Assembly: GCF_030269365.1 (NCBI RefSeq)
Contig: NZ_BSTF01000027.1
Span: 1-64,000, forward strand
From: Lentzea sp. NBRC 102530
GTDB taxonomy: Bacteria; Actinomycetota; Actinomycetes; Mycobacteriales; Pseudonocardiaceae
DNA: 64,000 nt
Reading direction: 5' to 3'
Part shown: positions 9,621 to 19,814 of the stretch, one piece after another
Layout: each line of letters opens with the position of its first letter
Position numbering within the stretch: the stretch's first letter is position 1
The notes under the pieces: model-generated
What the model was told of the DNA's origin: nothing
Databases searched by the model: none
The model's input: the letters and a program-made list of their open reading frames with translations, nothing else
Made by a program: the position numbers and the translations under genes

Positions 9621-10742
9621 TCAGCTGATCTCCAGACGGGCGCGGGTCGCCGCCACCCGCGGACTCCAGCCCGCGAGCTCGTGCGCTTCGGCCACGAGCT
9701 CGCGGGCTTTCGCGTTGTCGCCGTCCGCCATCCACGCCCGCGCGATCGTGACCAGGTCGTCGGCCCGCCCCACGGCGTTCTCGCTGGCCTCGGCCGAGTA
9801 CCCGGCCAGCTGGCGGGCCAGCGCCGTGTCGCCCTCGACCAGCGCCATGATCGCGAGCGTCCCGTTCGCCCGATGCTTCGGGTATCCGGCCTGGTAGGCG
9901 TTGTCGAACATGCTGCGCGCGGTCTCCAGCCCGACCTCGGCCGGGAACTGCCCCGCCTCGACCGCCAGCACCGCGACGCCCGCCGTGGTGGCCATGACGA
10001 ACGCCAGGTCGCGCGTGCTCAGGTCCTCTCGGGCGGTCAGTCCGATCACCGTCTGCATCGCCTCGAGGTACTTCGCGCGGGCGCACGACGTGACGACCTT
10101 GAGCCCCACGACGGTGAGCAGGTCGGAGTGCTCCTGGACGAGTTCGGCGTAGATCCGCTCGGCCTCGTCGACGTCGCCGCGCTGGTAGGCGTCCATGCCG
10201 GCGACCACGCGCGGCCGTGCCTCGAGCTCACCGAGCGGCCGCCCGGTCATCCGCGGCAGCGTGAAGACGTACCAGCCGAGACTCGTGTGACCGGGTTTCT
10301 CGGACGGCGCGAGCTGCAGCAGGAAGCACGCCGTGGCCGCGAGCGCCATGCCCTTGCCGAACGACGACCCGGCGGCGAGCCAGGTCAGCCCGGCGACGAC
10401 CGCGCAGAACACGATCGCGAACACTCCGTTGAGGACGGTCCGCCGCCGCACGCGCGGTTTCCACCCGCTGATCCCCACGGTCGCCAGGATCGGGATCCTG
10501 CGCAGCACGATCCGCCGGTGCGGCCGCGTCCACGACTTGAGCTCGCCGCCCAGCCCGATGATCAGGTGCGTGACCCGGAGTCCGAAGAGGACGGCGCCGA
10601 GTGCCAGCCCTGCCTGCACCGCCATCAGTTCCACCACGAGCCCGACCAGCGCGCCGGCCAGCCCGAGGTAGAACTCCGAGAGGGTCCAGGCGATCGTTCC
10701 GGCCACCACCAGGGCCGTCACGACCCAGCGCACAACAGTCAC
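9621..10742 (-). CDS. Membrane protein with M50-like layout and TPR-like C-terminal half
   Basis: 373 aa. The first half (to about 150) has several hydrophobic segments; the second half (about 180-373) is soluble, alpha-helical and repeat-like (GDVDEAERIYAELV, GDTALARQLAGY, GDNAKARELVAEA), as in tetratricopeptide proteins. The segment ALGAVLFGLRVTHLIIGLG resembles the sequence that follows HELGH in site-2 proteases (ALAARLFGVRVTEFSIGFG). Here the five residues in the HExxH position read VQAGL, so metalloprotease activity is not expected. My reading is a degenerate M50-like membrane protein with a TPR-like domain. The M50 relation is an inference from one motif; a plain TPR membrane protein is the alternative. 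It lies 35 bp downstream of the rhodanese gene on the same strand. Confidence 0.75.
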   Translation of the reverse strand: MTVVRWVVTALVVAGTIAWTLSEFYLGLAGALVGLVVELMAVQAGLALGAVLFGLRVTHLIIGLGGELKSWTRPHRRIVLRRIPILATVGISGWKPRVRRRTVLNGVFAIVFCAVVAGLTWLAAGSSFGKGMALAATACFLLQLAPSEKPGHTSLGWYVFTLPRMTGRPLGELEARPRVVAGMDAYQRGDVDEAERIYAELVQEHSDLLTVVGLKVVTSCARAKYLEAMQTVIGLTAREDLSTRDLAFVMATTAGVAVLAVEAGQFPAEVGLETARSMFDNAYQAGYPKHRANGTLAIMALVEGDTALARQLAGYSAEASENAVGRADDLVTIARAWMADGDNAKARELVAEAHELAGWSPRVAATRARLEIS

Positions 10743-10777
10743 GGTCAGCAGACGCTACCGGCGGGACGGCGGTTCCT

Positions 10778-11167
10778 TCAGACCACCGGCTGCGAGCCGC
10801 CCTCGCGGACCGGCAGCCCGGCCGCGCGCCAGCCGCGGAACCCGCCGACCAGGTCCGTCGCGTGCGGCAGCCCCACGCGTTGCAGGTCCCTGGCCGCGAG
10901 CGACGACGAGTAGCCCTCGTTGCACACCACGACGACGGTCGTGTCCGCGGTGAACCCCGGCAGCCGCCAGGCGCCCTCCGGGTCGAGCCGCCACTCCAGC
11001 ACGATCCGCTCGACCACGACGGAGTTCTCTATCTCGCCCTCGGCGAGCCGGTTGTGCGCGGGCCGGATGTCCACGACCAGCACGTCTTCGAGGGCCAGCA
11101 CCTCGTGCGGTTCCAGTCGCTTCAGGTGCGACCGGGCCTCGTCGAGGATGGCGTCGAGCTTGCTCAC
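10778..11167 (-). CDS. Rhodanese-like sulfurtransferase
   Basis: 129 aa single rhodanese domain. It shows VLVVDIRPAHNR near residue 30, the active-site loop VVVCNEGYSSSLAA with Cys82, and the closing DLVGGFRGWRAAGLPV. It should carry persulfide sulfur on Cys82. The start ATG overlaps the stop of the cysteine dioxygenase gene by 4 bp (ATGA), so the two are translationally coupled, which points to a shared job in cysteine sulfur oxidation or persulfide handling. Confidence 0.9.
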   Translation of the reverse strand: MSKLDAILDEARSHLKRLEPHEVLALEDVLVVDIRPAHNRLAEGEIENSVVVERIVLEWRLDPEGAWRLPGFTADTTVVVVCNEGYSSSLAARDLQRVGLPHATDLVGGFRGWRAAGLPVREGGSQPVV

Positions 11168-11751
11168 GGGCCCTCCAGGTCGGCGCGCCGGCGGAGTTCG
11201 GCCAGCGGCAGGCGTTGTGCGGGCAGCGGCGGGATCGAGTCGGGGATGTCGAGCAACGAGGCGTACTCGCGCGTAGGCACCAGCGGCGGCGAGTAGGCGT
11301 GCACGGTCGCGGCCGGCACATCGAACGTGTTCAGCACCTGGTGTGCCCGTCCGGACCCGAAGCCCAGCGCGTCACCGGTGGCGCGCACGGCGGACCGGAT
11401 CGGCCCGGCGGGGTAGCGGTAGTCCTCCCGCACGGCGCCCTTGAGCACCGTGAACGAGCCCGCCGACCCGCCGTGGTCGTGCGGCTCGGTGCTCTGCCCC
11501 GGCAGCCACGACAGCAGCCACAGCTCGACGCCCTCGGTCAGCCCGAGACGTGCCCACCAGCGACGTTCGGTCGAGTAGTCGAGGATCTGCAGCAGTCCGG
11601 TCGTGAGCTCGCTCGCCACGAACGACGTCAGGTCGCGCAGCTCGCGGGGCGTCCACAGGTCGCGCGACGGGTGGATCACGTCGCGCAGCAGCCTGCTGTC
11701 CAGCGCCGGGTGGAGGTCGAATTGATCTTGATCGGCATACGTCGAAGTCAC
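11164..11751 (-). CDS. Cysteine dioxygenase (type I, cupin)
   Basis: 195 aa thiol dioxygenase that oxidises L-cysteine to cysteine sulfinate with O2 and Fe(II). The iron ligands are visible as His91 and His93 in PHDHGGSAGSFTVLKG and His137 in GRAHQVLN; the HAYSPP motif (151-156) is also typical. The start is GTG with AGGAG about 7 nt upstream. The upstream gap to glgX (11752-11997) shows no gene. Bacterial enzymes of this fold can prefer other thiols such as 3-mercaptopropionate, so the substrate is inferred. Coupled to the rhodanese gene. Confidence 0.9.
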   Translation of the reverse strand: MTSTYADQDQFDLHPALDSRLLRDVIHPSRDLWTPRELRDLTSFVASELTTGLLQILDYSTERRWWARLGLTEGVELWLLSWLPGQSTEPHDHGGSAGSFTVLKGAVREDYRYPAGPIRSAVRATGDALGFGSGRAHQVLNTFDVPAATVHAYSPPLVPTREYASLLDIPDSIPPLPAQRLPLAELRRRADLEGP

Positions 11752-11997
11752 GCACTCGCTCCTGAAGGCCGCGTCGTTTCGGGGTAGCGACTCAGACGCG
11801 ACGCAGGGCGCTTTCGTCAGCGCACGCGTCGCGTCGGCCTACACCCACACGACGCCACGAGTACGAAGTCGATCGTGCGGTCTGTCCAGCAGTAGACGAC
11901 CACGTCCGTGATGGTGCCAGACGCACTCTGAGTGTGGCTAGAGCGTCCATTTGGCGGAAGAACGTCGGACACAGAGTCAAGTGGCCGCAAGGAGTTC

Positions 11998-14112
<2,115 letters not shown>

Positions 14113-14228
14113 GCCTCCGATCTTGGCATCCGGAACCGACAAAAAACTTGAGAGTTCACACAGGCGGCGCAGCGGCGAGGGACACCCCGATGAGTGGTCG
14201 CTCCGGGGCCGTTCGGAAGAATGGGGGT

Positions 14229-15032
14229 GTGGCGGACGTCGACGTGACAGATCTGGTCGTGCACATGGCGGGCGTGTCGGTCCGCCGCGGCAAGAACACG
14301 CTGGTCGGAAACATCGACTGGAGCGTGGAACTGGACGAGCGCTGGGTGGTGCTGGGCCCGAACGGCGCCGGCAAGACCACCCTGCTACGGCTCTCCAGTG
14401 CCGACCTGCACCCGACCAAGGGCAAGATCCACCTCCTGGGTGAACGCCTGGGCAAAACGGACGTGCAGGAGCTCAAGCCCCGAATCGGGCTCTGCTCGGC
14501 TGCGCTCGGTGGTCGCATCCCGCCCGACGAGAAGGTCGTCGACCTCGTCGTGTCCGCCGGCTACGCGGTGCTCGGCCGCTGGCGCGAGGAGTACGGCGAG
14601 CAGGACACCGGCCGCGCCCGCGAGCTGCTCGGCACCCTCGGCATGGAGCACCTCGCCGACCGCCTCTACGGCACGCTGAGCGAGGGCGAGCGCAAGCGCA
14701 CGCTGATCGCCCGCGCGCTGATGACCGACCCCGAGATGCTGCTGCTCGACGAGCCGGCCGCCGGGTTGGACCTGGGCGGTCGCGAGGACCTGGTCGCGAA
14801 GCTCTCCGAGCTCGCCCTGGACCCCGACGCGCCCGCGATGGTGCTGGTCACGCACCACGTCGAGGAGATCCCGCCGGGCTTCACGCATGCTCTGCTGCTG
14901 CGCGAGGGCTCGATCGTGGCGCAGGGTCTGCTGGACGACGTGCTGACGGAGGAGAACCTCTCGAAGACGTTCGGGCAGGACCTGGAGCTGCAGAAAGCGG
15001 GAGACCGCTTCTTCGCACGCCGGAAGGTCTGA
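14229..15032 (+). CDS. ABC transporter ATP-binding protein
   Basis: 267 aa stand-alone nucleotide-binding subunit. Walker A is GPNGAGKTT, the signature is LSEGERKRTLIARAL and Walker B is MLLLDEPAAGLD with the H-loop in VLVTHHVEE. No permease gene is adjacent. The GTG at 14229 follows GGAAGAATGGGGG; an ATG at 14190 with GAGGGA upstream is an alternative that adds 13 residues. In mycobacteria an ABC ATPase (Rv3041c) occupies the same place near an enoyl-CoA hydratase and two methyltransferase-like genes; its substrate is unknown. Confidence 0.9.
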   Translation: MADVDVTDLVVHMAGVSVRRGKNTLVGNIDWSVELDERWVVLGPNGAGKTTLLRLSSADLHPTKGKIHLLGERLGKTDVQELKPRIGLCSAALGGRIPPDEKVVDLVVSAGYAVLGRWREEYGEQDTGRARELLGTLGMEHLADRLYGTLSEGERKRTLIARALMTDPEMLLLDEPAAGLDLGGREDLVAKLSELALDPDAPAMVLVTHHVEEIPPGFTHALLLREGSIVAQGLLDDVLTEENLSKTFGQDLELQKAGDRFFARRKV

Positions 15033-15073
15033 CAAGCTACCGCTAGGTAACGTGACGTCTGCTGGTTCGGACT

Positions 15074-15173
15074 GCGAGTTCGCGTCGGTCGTCCGGTCTC
15101 CTCTTCGGGTCAACCGCCGCAGGCGATTCGGGCCGAAGCGGAGGCCGGACGACCGACTTCCCGGCGAACTCGC
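15074..15173. repeat. Large imperfect inverted repeat (about 35-bp arms)
   Basis: The left arm 15074-15108 and right arm 15133-15173 pair almost throughout. GCGAGTTCGC pairs with GCGAACTCGC and GTCGGTCGTCCGG with CCGGACGACCGAC, followed by CTCC and CTTCGG blocks, with two mismatches and one 6-nt bulge on the right. The loop is 24 nt. It fills most of the gap between the ABC ATPase stop (15032) and the TTG start at 15216. No T-run follows. It could be a terminator or a structured leader of the enoyl-CoA hydratase operon. Confidence 0.85.
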
Positions 15174-15215
15174 CGCCGTCTGCGGAGCAGCGGCCAAAAA
15201 CACAGGAGGGCTGTC

Positions 15216-15995
15216 TTGGCTGAGTTCGTGAGGCTTGAGGTCGAGGACGGGATCGGCACGATCCGCCTGGAGCGGCCGCCGATGAACGCCCTGAACCGGC
15301 AGGTGCAGACCGAGCTCCAGGCCGCCGCCAAGGAGGCCTCCGAGCGTTCCGACGTCTACGCGGTGATCGTGTACGGCGGCGAGAAGGTGTTCGCGGCCGG
15401 TGCGGACGTCAAGGAGTTCGCGCAGATCTCCCACGCCGAGATGACGTTGCGGGCCAAGGGCCTGTCCGACGCACTCGGCGCGCTGGCCTCAGTGCCGAAG
15501 CCGACGGTCGCCGCGATCACCGGCTACGCGCTCGGCGGCGGGTTCGAGGTCGCGCTCGGCTGTGACCGCCGGATCGCCGGTGACAACGCGAAGGTCGGCC
15601 AGCCCGAGATCCTGCTCGGCCTGATCCCCGGCGGTGGCGGCACGCAGCGCCTCGCCCGGTTGATCGGCCCGGCGAAGACCAAGGACCTGCTCTACACCGG
15701 CCGGTTCGTCGGCGCCCAGGAGGCGCTGGAGCTCGGCATGGTCGACGAGGTCGTGGCGCCGGACGACGTGTACGCGGCCGCTCGACGCTGGGCGGGGCAG
15801 TTCGTGAACGGGCCGGTGCTCGCGCTGGCCGCGACGAAGGCCGCCGTCGACGGTGGTCTCGACACCGACCTCGAGTCGGGTCTCAAGCTGGAGAGCCACC
15901 TCTTCGCGGCGTTGTTCGCGACGGAGGACAAGAAGGCGGGCGTGGAGTCGTTCATCGAGAACGGTCCCGGAAAGGCGAAGTTCAGTGGCAACTGA
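15216..15995 (+). CDS. Enoyl-CoA hydratase/isomerase family protein
   Basis: 259 aa crotonase. The oxyanion-hole stretch KVFAAGADVKEF (about 60-72) and both catalytic glutamates, in GGGFEVALGCD and GQPEILLG, are present, so hydration of trans-2-enoyl-CoA is likely. The TTG start is supported by AGGAGGG 6 nt upstream. It overlaps the next gene by 11 bp. Recalled gene order matches mycobacterial echA17 (Rv3039c), which is also followed by a methyltransferase; a role in fatty-acid beta-oxidation is inferred. Confidence 0.92.
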   Translation: MAEFVRLEVEDGIGTIRLERPPMNALNRQVQTELQAAAKEASERSDVYAVIVYGGEKVFAAGADVKEFAQISHAEMTLRAKGLSDALGALASVPKPTVAAITGYALGGGFEVALGCDRRIAGDNAKVGQPEILLGLIPGGGGTQRLARLIGPAKTKDLLYTGRFVGAQEALELGMVDEVVAPDDVYAAARRWAGQFVNGPVLALAATKAAVDGGLDTDLESGLKLESHLFAALFATEDKKAGVESFIENGPGKAKFSGN

Positions 15996-16941
15996 CCCGG
16001 CACCCAACCCCCACGCGACCGCCGAAGAGGTCGAGGCGGCGTACAAGGACACCAAGCTCGCCCAGGTGCTCTACCACGACTGGGAGGCGGGCACGTACGA
16101 CGAGAAGTGGTCGATCTCCTACGACGACCGCTGCATCACCTACGCGACGGACCGGTTCCGCGCCGCCGCGGGTGACGTCGGTCCGTACGAGCACGCGCTG
16201 GAACTGGGCTGCGGCACCGGCTTCTTCCTGCTGAACCTGATGCAGGGCGACGTGATCAAGAAGGGCTCGGTTACCGACCTGTCGCCCGGCATGGTCGAGG
16301 TCGCACTGCGCAACGCCTCGCACCTCGGGCTCGACGTGGACGGCCGGGTGGCCGACGCCGAGCGGATCCCGTACGAGGACAACACGTTCGACCTCGTCGT
16401 CGGGCACGCGGTGCTGCACCACATCCCGGACGTCGAGTCGGCGATGCGCGAGGTGTTGCGGGTGCTCAAGCCCGGCGGCAAGTTCGTGTTCGCCGGCGAC
16501 CCGACGAACATCGGCAACTTCTACGCGCGCAAGCTCGGCCAGGCGACCTGGTGGCTGACCACCAACGTCACCAAGGCCCTGCCGGCTCTGGGGTCGTGGC
16601 GGCGTCCGCAGGAGGAGCTGGACGAGTCGTCCCGCGCCGCCGCGCTGGAGGCCGTGGTCGACCTGCACACGTTCGACCCGGACCAGCTGGAGGCGACGGC
16701 CCGTCGTGCCGGTGCGGTCGGGGTCCACGCCGTGACGGACGAGCTGTCGGCCGCGTTGTTCGGCTGGCCGGTGCGGACGTTCGAGGCCGCGGTGCCGCGC
16801 GAGAAGCTCGGCTTCGGGTGGGCGATGTTCGCCTACCGCACCTGGCAGAACCTCTCGTGGGTCGACCAGAACGTGCTCTCGAAGGTGCTGCCGCGCGAGG
16901 TGTTCTACAACGTGTCGATCACCGGCAGGAAGTCTTCGTAG
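15985..16941 (+). CDS. Class I SAM-dependent methyltransferase
   Basis: 318 aa. The SAM motif I is ELGCGTGFFLLNL, followed by VTDLSPGMVEVA, DLVVGHAVLHHIPD and VLKPGGKFVFAGD, a complete Rossmann methyltransferase core (about residues 60-175). The C-terminal 140 residues are less conserved and may form the substrate cap. GTG at 15985 is preceded by GGAAAGG and lies inside the end of the enoyl-CoA hydratase gene, so the two are coupled. It resembles Rv3038c in position; the methyl acceptor is unknown. Confidence 0.85.
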   Translation: MATDPAPNPHATAEEVEAAYKDTKLAQVLYHDWEAGTYDEKWSISYDDRCITYATDRFRAAAGDVGPYEHALELGCGTGFFLLNLMQGDVIKKGSVTDLSPGMVEVALRNASHLGLDVDGRVADAERIPYEDNTFDLVVGHAVLHHIPDVESAMREVLRVLKPGGKFVFAGDPTNIGNFYARKLGQATWWLTTNVTKALPALGSWRRPQEELDESSRAAALEAVVDLHTFDPDQLEATARRAGAVGVHAVTDELSAALFGWPVRTFEAAVPREKLGFGWAMFAYRTWQNLSWVDQNVLSKVLPREVFYNVSITGRKSS

Positions 16942-18102
16942 GTGGGGTACGCGTTCACCGCGGAGGACGTGGCGTTCCTGCGCTCCTCCGCCGGGACCTC
17001 CGCGTTGGCCGCGGTGAACTCGTTGTCCTTCTCGGACTCCTCGCGGGTGCGTGACGTCGAGCAGGCCCGCCGGTTGCTGGGGCCGTCGTTCGCGCCCGTC
17101 GTGGAAACGGTGCTGTTGCGGCGTCGCGCGGTGTCCAAACTGGACTCGGCCGGGTCGTGGCTCTTCACCGACGACGCCTTGCAGCAGGCGACGGCGTCCG
17201 CTGTGGCCCGGCACCGCGCACTGCGGTTCACCGGACGGTCCGTGCACGACGTGACCTGCTCCGTCGGTGCGGACCTCTTCGCGTTGAGTTCGGTGGCTTC
17301 GGTGTGCGTCGGCTCGGACCTCGATCCGGTGCGGGTTACGATGGCGCGCAACAACGTTCCGGGTGCGCCGGTCGTGATCGCCGACGCGTTGCGGCCGGTG
17401 TCGCGGGCATCGGCGGTGACAGCCGACCCGGCCCGGCGTGATTCGTCCGGTCGCCGCAAGTGGAACCCGTCGGACTTCGTGCCGCCGCTGGACGAGCTGT
17501 CCGAGGTGTACGCGGGCGTGGACCTCGCGGTGAAGTGCGCGCCCGGCATCGATTTCGCCGTTGCACCCTGGGCCGACGAGATCGAGGTCGTGTCGCTGGA
17601 CGGCGCGGTGCGCGAGGCGTGCCTGTGGACGCGCGGCCTGGCCACGCCCGGGGTTTCGCGGCGTGCGTCGGTGTTGCACGGGTCGTCGTCGTGGACGCTG
17701 ACCGACGCCGAACCCGACGACTGTCCCGTTGCCGCGCCGGGTGCGTGGCTGATCGACCCCGACGGCGCGGTCGTGCGGGCCGGGCTGGTGCGGCACTACG
17801 CGGCGCGGCACGGGTTGTGGCAGCTCGACGAGCGCATCGCGTACCTGAGCGGGGACGTGCCGCCGCCGGGCATCCGGGCGTTCCGCGTGCTCGAACACGG
17901 GCACTACACGGAGAAGTCGCTCAAGTCGTTGCTCAAGGCGCGGGGGATCGGCGTCCTGGAGATCCTGGTGCGCGGGCTCGACGTCGACCCGAACACCCTG
18001 CGCAAGCGCCTCAAGCTCGCCGGTTCCGGTTCCGCCGCGGTCGTGCTGACGCGCGTCGGCTCAAAGCCCGTGTTCGTCCTTTGTCAGGCTGAGCGCACCT
18101 AG
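16942..18102 (+). CDS. THUMP-like domain protein, methyltransferase-related
   Basis: 386 aa. The central part has a SAM-binding-like layout (VHDVTCSVGADLFALSSV, VCVGSDLDPVRVTMARNNV) but the motif-I glycines are reduced. The C-terminal region (GHYTEKSLKSLLKARGIGVLEILVRGLDVDPNTLRKRLKL) matches the small domain named THUMP-like. GTG at 16942 directly abuts the preceding stop. The mycobacterial counterpart by position, Rv3037c, has been considered a putative methyltransferase in methylglucose lipopolysaccharide synthesis; RNA modification is the competing idea. It ends overlapping the convergent TetR gene by 42 bp. Confidence 0.8.
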   Translation: MGYAFTAEDVAFLRSSAGTSALAAVNSLSFSDSSRVRDVEQARRLLGPSFAPVVETVLLRRRAVSKLDSAGSWLFTDDALQQATASAVARHRALRFTGRSVHDVTCSVGADLFALSSVASVCVGSDLDPVRVTMARNNVPGAPVVIADALRPVSRASAVTADPARRDSSGRRKWNPSDFVPPLDELSEVYAGVDLAVKCAPGIDFAVAPWADEIEVVSLDGAVREACLWTRGLATPGVSRRASVLHGSSSWTLTDAEPDDCPVAAPGAWLIDPDGAVVRAGLVRHYAARHGLWQLDERIAYLSGDVPPPGIRAFRVLEHGHYTEKSLKSLLKARGIGVLEILVRGLDVDPNTLRKRLKLAGSGSAAVVLTRVGSKPVFVLCQAERT

Positions 18103-18648
18103 CAGCAGGTCGAGGCGGGTGTCGTCGTACGCCGGCCGCAGCCTGCCGCCTCGCCCGAGCGTCGCGATGCCGTGCAACGAGGTCCAGAAGACCTCCGTCA
18201 ACGCCTCCAGGTGTCGTTCGCCCCTGACGGGCTCGACCGCGGCGACGAGTTCGCCGAACGCGTCCAGCAACTCCTGCGGCACCTCGTCCGTGCCCCACGG
18301 GATGTCGGACTGCTGCACGAACATCGCGTCGTAGAGCGCGGGCCTCTCTCTCGCGAAACGCAGGTACGCTTCCGCCGCCGCCCGCAGCCGTGACTCGCCG
18401 CGAGAGGGACGAGCCTTCCTGAGTTCCCGCGCCAGGTCACCGCAGCCCTGGATCGCCACCGCCCGGACGATCGCGTCCTTGCCCTTGAAGTGGCTGTACA
18501 GCACCGGCTGGCTGTACTCGACCTTCTCCGCGAGCCGCCGCGTGGTGACCGCGTCCCAGCCTTCCGACTCGGCCAGGTCCCTGGCCGCGTCGATGATCAG
18601 CTGGTGCCGTTCGGCCCGCTCGCGCTCCCTCCGGTTCTGAATGCTCAC
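18061..18648 (-). CDS. TetR-family transcriptional regulator
   Basis: 195 aa. The N-terminal helix-turn-helix (about 15-62: IIDAARDLAESEGWDAVTTRRLAEKV, then YSQPVLYSHFKGKDAIV) is canonical. The C-terminal domain (FARERPALYDAMFVQQSD, EALTEVFWTSLHGIATL) is of the WHG-type ligand domain. It is divergent from the small DUF4267-like gene, and the 91 bp between them hold two identical inverted copies of a 13-bp palindrome, so it very probably represses both itself and that gene. Inducer unknown. Confidence 0.93.
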   Translation of the reverse strand: MSIQNRRERERAERHQLIIDAARDLAESEGWDAVTTRRLAEKVEYSQPVLYSHFKGKDAIVRAVAIQGCGDLARELRKARPSRGESRLRAAAEAYLRFARERPALYDAMFVQQSDIPWGTDEVPQELLDAFGELVAAVEPVRGERHLEALTEVFWTSLHGIATLGRGGRLRPAYDDTRLDLLLGALSLTKDEHGL

Positions 18649-18658
18649 GCTCGAAAAT

Positions 18659-18721
18659 CTAGCACTGCTAGACAGGCGAGCGAGCTGATGTTAGCGTCGC
18701 TCGTGTCGCTAGCAGTGCTAG
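18659..18721. promoter_or_regulatory. Two TetR operator palindromes
   Basis: CTAGCACTGCTAG (18659-18671) and CTAGCAGTGCTAG (18709-18721) are palindromes with a one-base centre and are reverse complements of each other. The match continues outward: AAAT before the first mirrors ATTT after the second. One lies next to the start of the TetR gene and the other 19 bp before the ATG at 18740, as expected for a shared divergent operator region. Confidence 0.85.
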
Positions 18722-18739
18722 ATTTCAGTGGAGGACGAG

Positions 18740-19129
18740 ATGCGCTTCAACACGATCATGGGATGGCTCGTCGTGGCGGCCGGCTTCTACTTCGGCCTGA
18801 GCTACCTGCTCAACGGCGAAGCGGCCGCGGCCGGTTTCGGCATCGTCGACCCGGCCGGCTACTACGTCGTGAAGGGCGTGCGCGACATCGCCTACGCGTT
18901 GACCGCCCTGATCCTGCTGCTCATGGGCCACCGCAGGGCGTTGGGCTGGGTGGTCCTCGCCGACGCGGTCATCCCGATCGGCGACGCCCTGGCCGTGATC
19001 ACGCACGGCGGCACAGTGGGCTACGCGCTCATGGTGCACGGCTCGGCGGCCGTGCTGGTCCTGCTCACGGCCGGCCTGCTCCTGCTCGAGACAGCGCCTG
19101 CACGGCTTCCCGCACCTCAGGCTCACTGA
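18740..19129 (+). CDS. Small four-helix membrane protein (DUF4267-like)
   Basis: 129 aa, nearly all in four hydrophobic segments (TIMGWLVVAAGFYFGLSYLL; IAYALTALILLLMG; LGWVVLADAVIPIGDALAV; YALMVHGSAAVLVLLTAGLL). The gene resembles DUF4267 proteins, which are often paired with TetR regulators; no biochemical function is known. ATG at 18740 is chosen over the GTG at 18728 because GGAGG sits 5 nt before it. The last 65 bp overlap the convergent nucleotidyltransferase gene. Confidence 0.8.
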   Translation: MRFNTIMGWLVVAAGFYFGLSYLLNGEAAAAGFGIVDPAGYYVVKGVRDIAYALTALILLLMGHRRALGWVVLADAVIPIGDALAVITHGGTVGYALMVHGSAAVLVLLTAGLLLLETAPARLPAPQAH

Positions 19130-19793
19130 TCTCCTCGACCAGCAGCCCGGTCAGCACCTGGAACACCCGCCGCAACTCGTCCGGGTGCGTGGACAGCACC
19201 AGGGTCCCGTCGAACGCCCGCGTGTCCCGCAGGTCGTCCAGTCCGCGCCCCTGCACCGCGTTCACGCCCTCGCGCAGGCACCACAGGGACATCACGTTGT
19301 CCCGCATCCCGTTGAGCATGTGCACGGCCTGCCACACCCGTCCGCGCGCGATCGACGACCGCACGTGCAACGCGTACAACCACGCCATGCCGACGAGTCC
19401 GTCCCGCCCGGGCTGCCCCGCCGGCGGGAGCTCGTTGGCCTCCCCGAACAACAGCTCGAACGCCGGCCCGGTCGCCCCGAACTCGCCCGACGGCCAGAAC
19501 GCCACGTCGACCTGCAACGTCGACCGCATCAGGAACACCCGGAACAACACGGTCCCGTGCCGCACGTCGAGGTGGCTGACCGCCCCGCACGCGTACATCA
19601 ACGCGGTCCAGTCGTCCACGACGGCGTCGAGATCACGCTCGACCGACAGCGCGAAGTCGATGTCCGACCATCGGTCCTCCGCACCCGCCGCGGCCGACCC
19701 GGTCAGCGCGGCCCCGACGACCCGCGGATCAGTGTCGGCGGCGTTGACGAGGTCGCGACGCAACTGATCGCGCTCCGAAACGGTGAACACCAC
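19065..19793 (-). CDS. Nucleotidyltransferase-domain protein
   Basis: 242 aa. The polymerase-beta-type motif is clear: LTGSAAAGAEDRWSDIDFAL, giving the GS...DxD metal-binding signature (about residues 31-48), with a third acidic residue plausible in STLQVDVAFW. The C-terminal 120 residues are helical (LYALHVRSSIARGRVWQAVHMLNGMRDNVMSLWCLREG), as in aminoglycoside adenylyltransferase-like proteins. The substrate is not evident; antibiotic nucleotidylation is possible but unproven. GTG start, closely followed by a second GTG. It lies 21 bp downstream of the repeat protein gene on the same strand. Confidence 0.85.
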   Translation of the reverse strand: MVFTVSERDQLRRDLVNAADTDPRVVGAALTGSAAAGAEDRWSDIDFALSVERDLDAVVDDWTALMYACGAVSHLDVRHGTVLFRVFLMRSTLQVDVAFWPSGEFGATGPAFELLFGEANELPPAGQPGRDGLVGMAWLYALHVRSSIARGRVWQAVHMLNGMRDNVMSLWCLREGVNAVQGRGLDDLRDTRAFDGTLVLSTHPDELRRVFQVLTGLLVEEISEPEVREAVQALSRAGAGRP

Positions 19794-19814
19794 ACAACCC
19801 TATAAGTCAGAACT

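Noticed and set aside
11752-11997. Small frames in the gap between the cysteine dioxygenase gene and glgX
   Set aside because: Frames run into glgX in the wrong phase and lack ribosome sites; treated as promoter region of the dioxygenase unit.
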